From positions 1 through 52,907 of the forward strand of contig LPNH01000015.1 in the NCBI GenBank assembly GCA_001543385.1: a stretch of DNA of 52,907 bases, read 5' to 3'. Shown here piece by piece: positions 42,423 to 51,196 of this stretch. Positions within the stretch are counted from its first letter, which is position 1. Each line of letters begins with the position of its first letter. Source of the DNA: Candidatus Hemicellulosilyticus sp. P3 (GTDB taxonomy: Bacteria > Bacteroidota > Bacteroidia > Bacteroidales > P3). Below the pieces are notes generated by a model, which ran no database searches, had not been told where the DNA came from, and saw nothing but the letters and a program-made list of their open reading frames with translations. The translations under genes were made by a program, and so were the position numbers.

Positions 42423-43000
42423 CCGCCCTCTCCTACATCCTCATCTCCCTCTCGTTCGGCACAACGCTGCTGCTGCTGTTTCGCAACTGTGCCGCGGTGG
42501 CTCCAATCCGGTTGTCCAAGGCCTTGGTTGAGACCCTTCTCGTCGCCGTGGTGCATGTAGCCATCTTCGCCCTGGGGCGGTACTCGGGCAGCCTGCTCCG
42601 CTTCGAAGACATGCGCGACGCTACCTTCTATCAGCAAGCCAACGAGCTCGTCTTCATGGGGCTTGTCGTCATCGTGGCGCTGCGCTGGACAGTGGCGGCG
42701 TTCCGCCGCGACAGCGACGATGCTGCCTACGACATCACTCGATGGACCACAGTGGCGGCCCTGTCATTGGCCACCGGGGTCAACCTATTCATCGTCGGGC
42801 TGGCTGACGGATTCCTGACCGTCAGCGGCCGCCCGTGGCTGGTCTATGCGTTGCCGCTGCTGTTGTTGGAGTTTCTGTCAGCCTACCTTGGCGTCATGCT
42901 GGGCCGCCGTCGGAAACGTCTGTCGGCCCGCCGCTGGAGGCTGCTGGCTGTCATCATGTTGCTTTCCGCCGCGCTTCTCTCCACAATAGGGCGGCTGTAA
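42419..43000 (+). CDS. MntP-like six-helix membrane protein with altered acidic residues
   Basis: 193 aa, about six membrane helices. Layout resembles the manganese exporter MntP: two three-helix halves separated by a charged loop (AAFRRDSDDAAYD). LSLATGVNLFIVGLADGFL matches the position of the MntP motif with an essential Asp (normally SIDAL-type), and YLGVMLGRRRKR matches the conserved GxxLG end. Here the first-half SMDAF-type Asp is absent (SFGTTLL) and the second is Asn. So transport of Mn2+ is doubtful. The stop overlaps the convergent MATE gene by 47 bp. Assignment is by eye. Confidence 0.6.
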   Translation: MTALSYILISLSFGTTLLLLFRNCAAVAPIRLSKALVETLLVAVVHVAIFALGRYSGSLLRFEDMRDATFYQQANELVFMGLVVIVALRWTVAAFRRDSDDAAYDITRWTTVAALSLATGVNLFIVGLADGFLTVSGRPWLVYALPLLLLEFLSAYLGVMLGRRRKRLSARRWRLLAVIMLLSAALLSTIGRL

Positions 43001-44315
43001 TCAGCGCAGTGAGTGTCTCGGATGTCGGTACCGCGAGCCACAATCCTGTTGTCCCCATCCATCCGGGCAGCAGGCAGAAGGCCGCTACAAGCAGCACCAT
43101 GCCGCGCAGTGTCATAAGCAACGTGGCGAGATTTGCCCTTTCGACACTTTGTAAATAACCAATCAAGCTGAGGTTAAACGCCACGCACAGCATCCCCGTC
43201 GCATAGAGCGGCAGCCCATGTGCAGCCAGAGGGAAAGCCGCCGTGTCGGGGGTGATGAAAACAGCGATGAGGCTGTGGGGAAAGAGGGCAAAGACCAATG
43301 TTGCCGCCGCGCCGATAGCCAGATTGATAGTCAGGCTGTACCGCAGTGTGTGTCCGACACGTTTTGTTTGCCGGGCGCCGTGGTTGAAACTGATAATAGG
43401 CTGCGCCGCCTGCACCACAGCGCTGTAAATCATATACACCATAGGGAAAATATAGCACACAACGCTGAACGCCGCGATGCCTGCATCGCCCAGATAACGC
43501 CCGAACGACAGATTGCCCGTCAGCATCATCACCGAAATCGCCAGTTCGCCGACAAGCGCCGAAACACCCGTTTTTGCCATGTGGCGTACATTGCGCCACG
43601 AGAGCCGCAGACTTGTCCAGGATAGTTTGATTCGATAAAAGCGCAATGTCTTGGCGCGGAAAATCATATAATAAAATGCCATCAGCGCTCCCACGCATGT
43701 GCCGATGTCGGTGGCCAACGCGGCCCCCTTCATCCCCATGTGGCAGGGAATGATAAAGACATAGTCGAGCGCGATATTGATAATGGCGGGAATGATATTG
43801 GCATACATGGCATAGCGTGGCGCTCCGTCCAGTCGGATAATAAACTCGCCCACGAGTTGGAACATCAGGAACAGGCAGGTGGGGATAAACCACAGATAAT
43901 AATCATTTGAGAGCGGCATCAGCGTTTCGCTGACGCCGAGTGTCCGCTGTATCGATTCAGGTGTGCTGTAGAGCGCAACGCCCATGAGCAATGCCAGGAT
44001 TCCGCACGCCCCGAAAGCCTGTGTGACATTGATACGGGCGGCTTTCCTGTTGCCTTGCGCCATGTGGATGGCAGCCACCACGCTGCCGCCGATGCCGAAC
44101 ATCATGCCCAGGCCGGTGACAAGCATCATGACCGGTGCAATCAGATTCACACACGCGATGCCGTCGGCACCGACACCATGGCCGACAAATATGCCGTCGG
44201 TCAGCGTAAAGGCTGCGTTGAACATCATCCCCAGCAAGGTGGGGACAAAAAGACTGCGGAACAGTTTGGGTATATCGGTATGGGAAAAATCTATATTGTC
44301 GCGGTTATCAAACAT
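42954..44315 (-). CDS. MATE-family efflux transporter
   Basis: 453 aa from ATG 44315; the longer in-frame start adds 17 unconserved residues. Twelve predicted membrane helices in two related halves, with MATE features such as PTLLGMMFNAAFTLTDGIFVG and, in the second half, AAFSVVCYIFPMVYMIYSAVVQAAQPIISFNHGA spread over helices 7-8. It exports drugs or metabolites with Na+ or H+; the substrate is not readable. It belongs to the MepA/DinF-like side of the family, by appearance. It overlaps the MntP-like gene tail to tail and lies 93 bp after the U32 gene. Confidence 0.88.
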   Translation of the reverse strand: MFDNRDNIDFSHTDIPKLFRSLFVPTLLGMMFNAAFTLTDGIFVGHGVGADGIACVNLIAPVMMLVTGLGMMFGIGGSVVAAIHMAQGNRKAARINVTQAFGACGILALLMGVALYSTPESIQRTLGVSETLMPLSNDYYLWFIPTCLFLMFQLVGEFIIRLDGAPRYAMYANIIPAIINIALDYVFIIPCHMGMKGAALATDIGTCVGALMAFYYMIFRAKTLRFYRIKLSWTSLRLSWRNVRHMAKTGVSALVGELAISVMMLTGNLSFGRYLGDAGIAAFSVVCYIFPMVYMIYSAVVQAAQPIISFNHGARQTKRVGHTLRYSLTINLAIGAAATLVFALFPHSLIAVFITPDTAAFPLAAHGLPLYATGMLCVAFNLSLIGYLQSVERANLATLLMTLRGMVLLVAAFCLLPGWMGTTGLWLAVPTSETLTALITAALLWREARRKAT

Positions 44316-44408
44316 AGAACAAATAAGTTGCTTATAGTTTAAATAAAAACAATTCTCCTGCCGCATGGTGGCGGCAGGTCCGGCGGTGAGCAGTTTGTCC
44401 GCCTCTTT

Positions 44409-46259
44409 CTACAAAGGATGATCCTCCTCGCAGAGCAACAGCTGCATCTGGCAGCGGTCGCAGTCGAACCGTAGCCTGAACCGGTGGCCGTTGTTCTCTA
44501 ACAGCAAATCCCCGCGGTATTCCGGTGCGACACTGTCATTGCATTTATGCCGCAGGCAGGCCCCCAATTCGTATCGCAGACAATAGCGTGTGGTCATCAA
44601 CGCTTTGCCGGCATAATTGTGCGATTGCTCCAGTCCCCGTTCGTCAACCTGCGCCCCGTGGCGCCGGTAGAAATTTTCGGCCTGCCGGTTTGTCACATTG
44701 GCGCGGTAGTCCACGTGGCTTTTCGGATAGACGGCGTCGTTGGGTTCAAGCTGTCGCGTCGGGGTGTTGTTCCGCGCTGTGCGCCTTCGTTCCAGTGCCT
44801 CGACAGCCTCGCGGCGCAGCGCGTTGAGCACAGCGGTCGGAATATAGCGAGGCTCGTCAGTCCGTACATCGACATCCGACATCCGGAAGACCGTTCCGCC
44901 CGTTTTGCCCAGTTGTGCCCGAATCGACTCAAGGCTGAACTCCTTATTCTTTGCAACTATCTTGGAACATGTAATCTGCGAGCTTCCTTGATACCCGTCC
45001 CCGTCGGTTACCTGCAGCGCAAATCCATTCACCGTCTCCGTCAGTGCGGCTGCAATGTCAATCTTTCGGCTGGCGCTGGTGCCGGACAGCTGCTTCTCGA
45101 ACAGGTGGTCATGATTGCGCCAGACGGCCGTGCCGGGCCTGATGTCCGGCCTTCCGTTGGGGACGACCGTCCGGCCCGTCACCGCGTTGACATTAAACCC
45201 CTCCAGCTCGCCATTTCCGTTGAAATAGCAGAGCCCGTCGCCCGGGGCGAACACCGTGTCCGCGTCATAAGTGTCAATCGTGATGCCGTTGCGGTCACAC
45301 CGGATCACACGTCCCGCCGGTTTGCCGATGGATTTTTGTGTGGCCAGCGATGCCATCGGTTGCCTTCCCCGCAAAAAATAGTCGGTGAACCCCCGGTTGA
45401 ATGTCTTCTCCGGATCGGGTGTGAAATAAAACGTGCACCGTCCCGTCGATGCCGGCTCCAGATCGGTCCGTCCTTCCATCATATTATCAAGCAATTGCCT
45501 ATAATATGCCGTTACATTCTTCACATAGCCTATATCTTTCAGCCGTCCTTCTATTTTGAACGAAGTGATGCCTGCATCAACCATGCTCCCGATATGTTGT
45601 GCCGCCGAAAAATCCTTCAGCGATAGCAGATGACGGTTGCGTTGCAACACCGTGCCCTCTCCGTTGACCAGATTATACGTCGAGCGGCAGGGCTGGCTGC
45701 AGCAGCCCCTGTTGCCGCTGCGTCCGTTGAGTGCCTGGCTCAGATAACACTGTCCGCTATAGCTCACACACAGCGCCCCCTGCACAAACGCCTCCAGTTC
45801 GACGTGTGTAGCCTGCCGTATGGCCCGCATCTGTTCCAATGAAGTCTCGCGGGCGAGCACAATACGTTTAAACCCGACCTGCTCCAGAAACTTAATATGC
45901 GCTACGTCGGCATTGTGGCACTGTGTGCTGGCGTGCAACTCAATAGGTGGAAGCCCGCACTCCAGCAACCCCATATCCTGTATAATCAATGCGTCGCATC
46001 CGGCCTCATACAGTTGGTGGCATAACCGCACAGCCGCATCCGTCTCGTTGTCGAACAGCACCGTGTTGACCGTTGCAAACACCTTGCAACGAAACAGGCG
46101 GGCGTAGTGCGTCAGCCGTTCAATGTCTGCGATACTGTTGGTGGCGGCGCTGCGTGCGCCGAAAGCCGGTGCGCCGATATACAGTGCGTCGGCGCCGTGG
46201 TCGATGGCGGCGCAGCCATACTCATAATTCTTGGCCGGAGAAAGAAGCTCAAGCTGCAT
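44409..46259 (-). CDS. U32-family RNA-hydroxylation protein (RlhA/TrhP type)
   Basis: 616 aa from ATG 46259, where the conserved QLELLSPAKNYEYG begins; a longer frame to 46415 runs into the aroB promoter. The U32 signature is present (EAFVQGALCVSYSGQCYLS) with the following CCSQPC cysteines that hold an iron-sulfur cluster in E. coli homologues. The C-terminal third fits DUF3656 and ends in a further Cys-containing region (RYELGACLRHKC, CDRCQ). E. coli members hydroxylate 23S rRNA C2501 (RlhA) or tRNA U34 (TrhP); the DUF3656 extension favours RlhA. Often mislabelled as collagenase. Confidence 0.88.
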   Translation of the reverse strand: MQLELLSPAKNYEYGCAAIDHGADALYIGAPAFGARSAATNSIADIERLTHYARLFRCKVFATVNTVLFDNETDAAVRLCHQLYEAGCDALIIQDMGLLECGLPPIELHASTQCHNADVAHIKFLEQVGFKRIVLARETSLEQMRAIRQATHVELEAFVQGALCVSYSGQCYLSQALNGRSGNRGCCSQPCRSTYNLVNGEGTVLQRNRHLLSLKDFSAAQHIGSMVDAGITSFKIEGRLKDIGYVKNVTAYYRQLLDNMMEGRTDLEPASTGRCTFYFTPDPEKTFNRGFTDYFLRGRQPMASLATQKSIGKPAGRVIRCDRNGITIDTYDADTVFAPGDGLCYFNGNGELEGFNVNAVTGRTVVPNGRPDIRPGTAVWRNHDHLFEKQLSGTSASRKIDIAAALTETVNGFALQVTDGDGYQGSSQITCSKIVAKNKEFSLESIRAQLGKTGGTVFRMSDVDVRTDEPRYIPTAVLNALRREAVEALERRRTARNNTPTRQLEPNDAVYPKSHVDYRANVTNRQAENFYRRHGAQVDERGLEQSHNYAGKALMTTRYCLRYELGACLRHKCNDSVAPEYRGDLLLENNGHRFRLRFDCDRCQMQLLLCEEDHPL

Positions 46260-46330
46260 GATAGTAAAACGCAAAAGCCGCCGTTTTCGTATTGAAAAAA
46301 AATGTCCGGGCCCACTTTGCAAAGATTTTG

Positions 46331-46338
46331 TAACTTTG
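46331..46338 (+). promoter_or_regulatory. -7 box for aroB
   Basis: TAACTTTG, 15 bp before the ATG at 46354. No TTG at the expected -33 distance. The leader would be very short. Confidence 0.55.
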
Positions 46339-46353
46339 TCCCGCATTACAGTT

Positions 46354-47421
46354 ATGGCATCCACACGCATCATCTCTTCCGTACATCGTTCCTCGCTGGC
46401 GGGCTTGGGACGCATGCTGCAGGCCGGGGCCTATCGCCATGCCCGCTATTTTATTCTTTTAGACGAAAACACATTCACCCACTGCCTGCCCCGGCTGGTG
46501 GCCTCCGTGCCGGCTTTGCACGAAGCGGAGTTCATCGAACTGCCTGTAGGCGAGGCGGCCAAGACAATAGAGACTGCCGGGCAGGTGTGGTGTGCGCTGA
46601 TGGACAGCGGCGCCGACGCCGACAGTGTGCTTGTCAACCTCGGCGGAGGCTGCGTGAGCGATGTGGGCGGCTTTGTCGCCGCAGGCTATCAGCGCGGCAT
46701 CCGATATATCAATGTGCCCACCACCTTGCTGGCCATGGTCGACGCCGCGGTGGGTGGCAAAACGGCAGTCAATCTGCAGGGCGTCAAAAATCAGGTGGGT
46801 TTCTTTCACCCTCCTGCTGCCGTCTGCATCCATCCCGTCTTCTTGGACACCTTGCCTGCTCCGGAGCGTCTGAGCGGCCGTTTCGAGATGCTGAAGAGCC
46901 AGCTGGTGGGTGGCGACGCGGTGGCTGCAGCGCCGTGGGACACAGCGTTGGACAGCCCGCCGCCCGCGTCGCTTATTGTCGCCTGTGCCCGCTTCAAAGC
47001 TTCGGTGTGCCGTGCCGACCCGCACGACAGCGGGGTGCGGCGCATCCTCAACTTCGGCCACACCTTCGGCCACGCCCTCGAATCCTTTCTGGCGCGTCGG
47101 GGCTGTCCGGTGCCGCATGGGGCGGCGGTGGCCATGGGCATGTGGTGCGAGTTGTATCTCTCCGTAGGCAAGCTGCATTGCGTCGACAGCCTGCTGCACC
47201 GCTATGAGGCGTTGGTCCGCGGCCTGTTGGACGTGCCGCGCATCACGTTAGCCGACACCGAATCCCTGCTGCAGCTCATGCGGCACGACAAAAAGTGCGC
47301 CGACGGCACAGTGCGGTGTGTGCTGCTGAAAGAGCCCGGGCTGCCGGTGATAGATGTGCCGCTTGACGACAACGAGATCCGCGACGCCTTGCTAAAGCTG
47401 CACCACCAACTGCGCGGTTGA
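46354..47421 (+). CDS. aroB: 3-dehydroquinate synthase
   Basis: 355 aa from ATG 46354; an upstream in-frame start would include the promoter. It makes 3-dehydroquinate from DAHP, the second step of the shikimate pathway, with NAD and a metal. Visible: LVNLGGGCVSDVGGFVAA, the VPTTLLAMVDAAVGGKTAVN signature, and the metal-binding His region NFGHTFGHALE and PHGAAVAMGM. Its last 30 bp overlap the convergent aspartokinase gene. Confidence 0.95.
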   Translation: MASTRIISSVHRSSLAGLGRMLQAGAYRHARYFILLDENTFTHCLPRLVASVPALHEAEFIELPVGEAAKTIETAGQVWCALMDSGADADSVLVNLGGGCVSDVGGFVAAGYQRGIRYINVPTTLLAMVDAAVGGKTAVNLQGVKNQVGFFHPPAAVCIHPVFLDTLPAPERLSGRFEMLKSQLVGGDAVAAAPWDTALDSPPPASLIVACARFKASVCRADPHDSGVRRILNFGHTFGHALESFLARRGCPVPHGAAVAMGMWCELYLSVGKLHCVDSLLHRYEALVRGLLDVPRITLADTESLLQLMRHDKKCADGTVRCVLLKEPGLPVIDVPLDDNEIRDALLKLHHQLRG

Positions 47422-48645
47422 GCGGGTGCGCTGTTCCAGCAGAATGTTGCGGCCGGCCACGACGGCGGCGATAATCTCCGGCGTATAGTAACGAATCGTG
47501 ATAAGCTGCAGGTCGCGGTTGTAGCGCACATTGAAATTCTCTTTCAACCGTTCCGTCAGCTGGTCGACCAGGACCGGCCGGTCGTCGAGACAGACAGAGA
47601 AACTCAAAGCCGTGTTCTGCATCAGGTTGACTCGGATGTTCAATGCCGCCAGCGTGGCGAAAATGGTCTGCAGATTCTCCTCGGCGATGAAAGAGAAGTC
47701 GCGTGGCTGGATCGATATCAGAACCTGCTTGTTCTTAAATATATACAGTGGTGTCAGCGGCCGTATGCCGTCATAGTTGCCCACCGTCGAGCCCGGAGCC
47801 GACGGGTCGATAAACGACTTGATACGCAGTTTGATAGATTTGTTCTGCAACGGTTTGACCGTCTTGGGGTGGATGACGCTGGCGCCGTAATAGGCCAGTT
47901 CAATAGCTTCATTGTATGGTATTTGCTCGATTTTGACAGTGTCCTTGAAAAACTTCGGGTCGGCGTTGAGGAAACCGGGCACATCCTTCCATATAACCAT
48001 CTCGTCCGCGTCAAGGCAGTGTGAGATCACCGCTGCCGAGTAGTCGCTGCCCTCGCGTCCCAGCGTCGTGGTGTGGCCGTCGCGGGTGGCGGCGATGAAC
48101 CCTTGGGTGACATACAGCTCCGCCCCCTTGCCCAGTAGCAGCCGCCGGGCCTGGGCCCGGGTGGCCGTCCAGTCCACATTGCCCTCGCGGTGGCGGCTGT
48201 CGGTGGTGATGACCTGGCGTACATCCACCCATCGGTTCGCGATACCCGCCTCTTGCAGATAGTGGCTGACAATGGTGGTGGACAGCAACTCTCCGTAAGA
48301 GACCGTTTGGTCATAGTCATAGTTATACTGCGAAGGGGTGGTGTCGCAACGCTGTTCCAGCTCGGCGAAAAGGGTGTCGAGGCGGTCGAAGAGCGGGTGC
48401 GAGGCGTCGGCCATGAGGTCGCGGGCGATGGCCATGTGGTAGTCGCGGACCGCCCGCAGCCGCTCCGCCCGTTGAGACGGCGGGCAGACCCCGGGCACCA
48501 ACTGCTCCAGCATATTGGTGGTCTTGCCCATGGCCGACACCACAACCACAAGCGGCCGTCTCCCCTGTCCGCGGACAATGGCGGCCATATTGCGCACCGC
48601 ATCGGCGCTGTTGACGGAGGCACCTCCGAATTTAAATACAGTCAT
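47392..48645 (-). CDS. lysC: Aspartokinase
   Basis: 417 aa, monofunctional. It phosphorylates aspartate, the first step to Lys, Thr and Met. N-terminal KFGGASVNSADAVRN, the catalytic VSAMGKTTNMLEQL, and TTLGREGSDYSAAV are typical. The C-terminal ~150 residues are the ACT regulatory region (DFSFIAEENLQTIFATLA...NLMQNTALSFSV), so feedback control by an end product is likely; which one cannot be told. Overlaps aroB tail to tail by 30 bp. Confidence 0.93.
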   Translation of the reverse strand: MTVFKFGGASVNSADAVRNMAAIVRGQGRRPLVVVVSAMGKTTNMLEQLVPGVCPPSQRAERLRAVRDYHMAIARDLMADASHPLFDRLDTLFAELEQRCDTTPSQYNYDYDQTVSYGELLSTTIVSHYLQEAGIANRWVDVRQVITTDSRHREGNVDWTATRAQARRLLLGKGAELYVTQGFIAATRDGHTTTLGREGSDYSAAVISHCLDADEMVIWKDVPGFLNADPKFFKDTVKIEQIPYNEAIELAYYGASVIHPKTVKPLQNKSIKLRIKSFIDPSAPGSTVGNYDGIRPLTPLYIFKNKQVLISIQPRDFSFIAEENLQTIFATLAALNIRVNLMQNTALSFSVCLDDRPVLVDQLTERLKENFNVRYNRDLQLITIRYYTPEIIAAVVAGRNILLEQRTRSTAQLVVQL

Positions 48646-48720
48646 ATTGAATCTGGAAGGGTGGGCGATGCAATCATTGCTGCTGAAATATCGGTTACAA
48701 AGAGCTTGTCAGTTGCCCGT

Positions 48721-49173
48721 CTATCGCAACTCGCGCTCCAGGCTGCGCAGCGAGTCCTTCTCTTTGATACTCTCACGCTTGTCAAAGAACTTCTTGCCCT
48801 TGGCCAGCGAGATGAGCAGTTTGGCACGGCCTTCCGGGTTGACGAACAGCATCACAGGCACAATCGTGTAGCCGCGTTCCTTGGTCCGGTTCTGCAGTTT
48901 GCGCAGTTCGCGCCGGTTCAGGAGCAGCTTGCGGTCGCGTTTGGCCTGATGGTTATAATAGGAGCCGAAACGGTACTCCGAGATGTGCATCTGTCGGACG
49001 AACAGTTCGTTGCCAATAAATGCACAATAAGCGTCAGAGAGATTGGCCTTGCCGTCGCGGATAGACTTGATTTCCGTTCCCGTCAGCACGATGCCGGCCG
49101 TATAGTCGTCCACGAGGAAATACTCGTAGGTGGCGCGTTTGTTCTTGATTTCTATGATATTCTTCGGTTCCAT
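48721..49173 (-). CDS. smpB: SsrA-binding protein SmpB
   Basis: 150 aa. It binds tmRNA and delivers it to stalled ribosomes. Typical features: [12 protein letters not shown], the [19 protein letters not shown] motif, [13 protein letters not shown], and a basic C-terminal tail ([22 protein letters not shown] region) that occupies the empty mRNA channel. The tmRNA gene is not visible in the window. It lies 44 bp after the TSCPD gene and 75 bp before aspartokinase, all on the - strand. Confidence 0.96.
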   Translation of the reverse strand: MEPKNIIEIKNKRATYEYFLVDDYTAGIVLTGTEIKSIRDGKANLSDAYCAFIGNELFVRQMHISEYRFGSYYNHQAKRDRKLLLNRRELRKLQNRTKERGYTIVPVMLFVNPEGRAKLLISLAKGKKFFDKRESIKEKDSLRSLERELR

Positions 49174-49217
49174 GCTGTCGTTTCAGTCTCGGGTGCGTTG
49201 CCGATGTCTGCAGGTGT

Positions 49218-49469
49218 CTATGCCGTGATGGCCTTCAGCGCTTGGCTGAGTTGGTCGGGGCAGCTGGTTGGGCCGCCGTTGCAGCTGATATGCGCTATCC
49301 GCCGTGCGACCTCGGCCGCGTTCATCCCTTCCACCAGCCGTGCGATGCCTTGCAGGTTGCCGTTGCAGCCCCCGTGGAAGACCACATTGTGCAGCGTCCC
49401 GTCGTCGGCAATGTCAAATTCAATCGCCTGGCTGCATGTGCCTTGCGTGCGGTATTGGTAATGTTTCAT
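49218..49469 (-). CDS. TSCPD-domain protein (TIGR03905 family)
   Basis: 83 aa. Four conserved cysteines: GTCSQAIEF, HGGCNGNL, HISCNGGPTSCPDQL. The last is the TSCPD motif, also found at the C-terminus of some class II ribonucleotide reductases. Small stand-alone members are widespread and unstudied; a metal (zinc or Fe-S) site formed by the cysteines is plausible. It is part of the - strand run TPM-lemA-this-smpB, with 26 bp to lemA. Confidence 0.85.
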   Translation of the reverse strand: MKHYQYRTQGTCSQAIEFDIADDGTLHNVVFHGGCNGNLQGIARLVEGMNAAEVARRIAHISCNGGPTSCPDQLSQALKAITA

Positions 49470-49495
49470 TGCTTTAATGCGTGGGTGCAGGTGGG

Positions 49496-50086
49496 TTAGA
49501 AAACCACTTCGGGGGCCTTCTCGCTGCCGCTTTCGCTTTGGAATGAAGACTTTGTCTCAAATCCAAACAGCGCGGCGACAATATTGCCCGGGAAACGGCG
49601 CACACTGACATTATACCGCTGCACCGCCTCGTTATACTCGGTGCGGCTCTTCTGTATACGGTTCTCCGTGCCTTCCAGCTGGGCCTGCAGTTCGAGAAAA
49701 TTGCTGTTGGCCTTCAAGTCGGGGTACTGTTCTGCTACGGCGATGAGCCGTCCGAGCGCCGAACCCACCTGGCTCTGTGCCTGTTGGAACTGCTGCAGCT
49801 GCTCCGGGGTGATGTTCGACGGGTCCACCTGTATGCTCGTGGCCCGGGTCCGGGCCGCCGTCACCTCGGCAAAAGTCTGCGACTCGTGCCGGGCGTAGCC
49901 CTTGACCGTGTTGACCAGGTTGGGGATGAGGTCGGCGCGGCGCTGATACTGAGCCTCCACATTGGCCCAGGCCTTCCCGACGGCCTCCTCGCGCGACACA
50001 AAGCGGTTGTAGCCGCCAATCAGCCACAGCGCCACCAAGGCTACAACGCCGATGACGGCAATCAGGGTGATAGTCTTCTTTTTCAT
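49496..50086 (-). CDS. LemA family protein
   Basis: 196 aa. One N-terminal membrane helix (residues ~6-24), then the LemA helical bundle: YNRFVSREEAVGKAWANVEAQYQRRADLIPNLVNTVKGYA, with ALGRLIAVAEQYPDLKANSNFLELQ and the C-terminal YNVSVRRFPGNIVAALFGF. LemA proteins are envelope proteins of unclear function, almost always encoded with TPM-domain proteins as here (48 bp downstream of one). Coiled-coil content is high. Confidence 0.95.
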   Translation of the reverse strand: MKKKTITLIAVIGVVALVALWLIGGYNRFVSREEAVGKAWANVEAQYQRRADLIPNLVNTVKGYARHESQTFAEVTAARTRATSIQVDPSNITPEQLQQFQQAQSQVGSALGRLIAVAEQYPDLKANSNFLELQAQLEGTENRIQKSRTEYNEAVQRYNVSVRRFPGNIVAALFGFETKSSFQSESGSEKAPEVVF

Positions 50087-50134
50087 AATGAGTGTATCTT
50101 GTTATCAGTTATTTATGACAAATCGCAATCTATC

Positions 50135-51043
50135 TCAGAACCGTCCGCTGGCTCCACCGCCGCCGAAATGTCCGCCGCCGAAGCTGCCGTGCATCGGGCC
50201 GCCGCCGCGGAATCCGCCGCCGGCAGGCCCTCCCCAAAACATGCCGCCTCCCGGCTGGATGATATCGTTCCGGTCGTGGTGGCTGATATGTCCGCAGTGG
50301 GTGCAGCGGTACACCGTGCGCACTTTGCGCTGTCCCTGCACCACCACGTGCTGCTCCTGCACGGCCTCCAGTTTGCGTTTTCCGCAGGCCGGACACTTGC
50401 GTCGTCCCAGCACTACGGCCATCGGCAGCACCACCAGCGTCAGTACGCCGGCCACCAGCAGCCCGACCCATCCGTCGGCCTCTCCCTCCTCGGTATAGGC
50501 GCTCATCTCCGGGTCCTGGCGGATGCAGCGGTCGAGCTTGTCGACCGTAGCCAGCAGCGCCTGGTCCCATTCGCCGCGTTTAAGCAGCGGCACCATCACC
50601 TGCTGCTCTATGCGATAGCACACCGCGTCGGGCAGCACCCCCTCCAGCCCGTCGCCGGTCAGGATAGAATAGCTGCGGTCGTCCGTACAGAGCAGGACGA
50701 GCAGCCCGTCGTCGCGTCCCTTGTGGCCGATGCCGTAGCGGTCGGCCACCGCCTGCCCGAAAGTGTACGGGTCGTCGCCCTCAATGTGGCGCACCGCGAT
50801 GACAACAGTCTGCACCCCGGTCTCCTTCTCTAACCGTGCCAGTTCGCGGTCCAGGCTGTCCACCGTGGCCGCCGCCAGCACCCCGTCGGGGTTCACCGCA
50901 TAGCGCGAGGCGTCCTGCAGATGCACCATAGGCAACCGTTCGGGCGTCCAATAGACGGCGGCGTGCGCCGTGGCGCACAGCAGGCACAGCAACGTGGCGC
51001 ACAGCGTCCTGACAGGCAGTGTATGAGCGGATAGCGGCTTCAT
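50135..51043 (-). CDS. TPM-domain membrane protein (YgcG/Psb32-like)
   Basis: 302 aa. Signal peptide (residues ~10-28), TPM domain (~45-170; VNPDGVLAAATVDSLDREL, TGVQTVVIAVR, DDGLLVLLCTDDRSYSI, TGDGLEGVLPDA), one membrane helix (~190-212), then a zinc ribbon (CPACGKRK ... CTHCGH) and a Gly/Phe-rich tail. The zinc ribbon should be cytoplasmic if the N-terminal domain is outside. Paired with lemA as in many bacteria. Role unknown; proposals include envelope stress or quality control. Confidence 0.88.
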   Translation of the reverse strand: MKPLSAHTLPVRTLCATLLCLLCATAHAAVYWTPERLPMVHLQDASRYAVNPDGVLAAATVDSLDRELARLEKETGVQTVVIAVRHIEGDDPYTFGQAVADRYGIGHKGRDDGLLVLLCTDDRSYSILTGDGLEGVLPDAVCYRIEQQVMVPLLKRGEWDQALLATVDKLDRCIRQDPEMSAYTEEGEADGWVGLLVAGVLTLVVLPMAVVLGRRKCPACGKRKLEAVQEQHVVVQGQRKVRTVYRCTHCGHISHHDRNDIIQPGGGMFWGGPAGGGFRGGGPMHGSFGGGHFGGGGASGRF

Positions 51044-51120
51044 GGTTCCCGGTGCCTCCTGCTGCCGGCGCCGTCGTGAGAAGGGTGTCCGTGCCGGACA
51101 GCGGCAAGCACATCGAACTG

Positions 51121-51128
51121 CAAAAATA
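51121..51128 (-). promoter_or_regulatory. -7 box for the TPM-lemA unit
   Basis: TATTTTTG on the - strand, 77 bp before the ATG at 51043. No clear -33 element. Confidence 0.5.
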
Positions 51129-51196
51129 CGATTTTTATCCCAACGTGGCGGAAACTCCCTGCCAAAATCCGTCCGCGACCCTGTGCGGCCGGCCTT

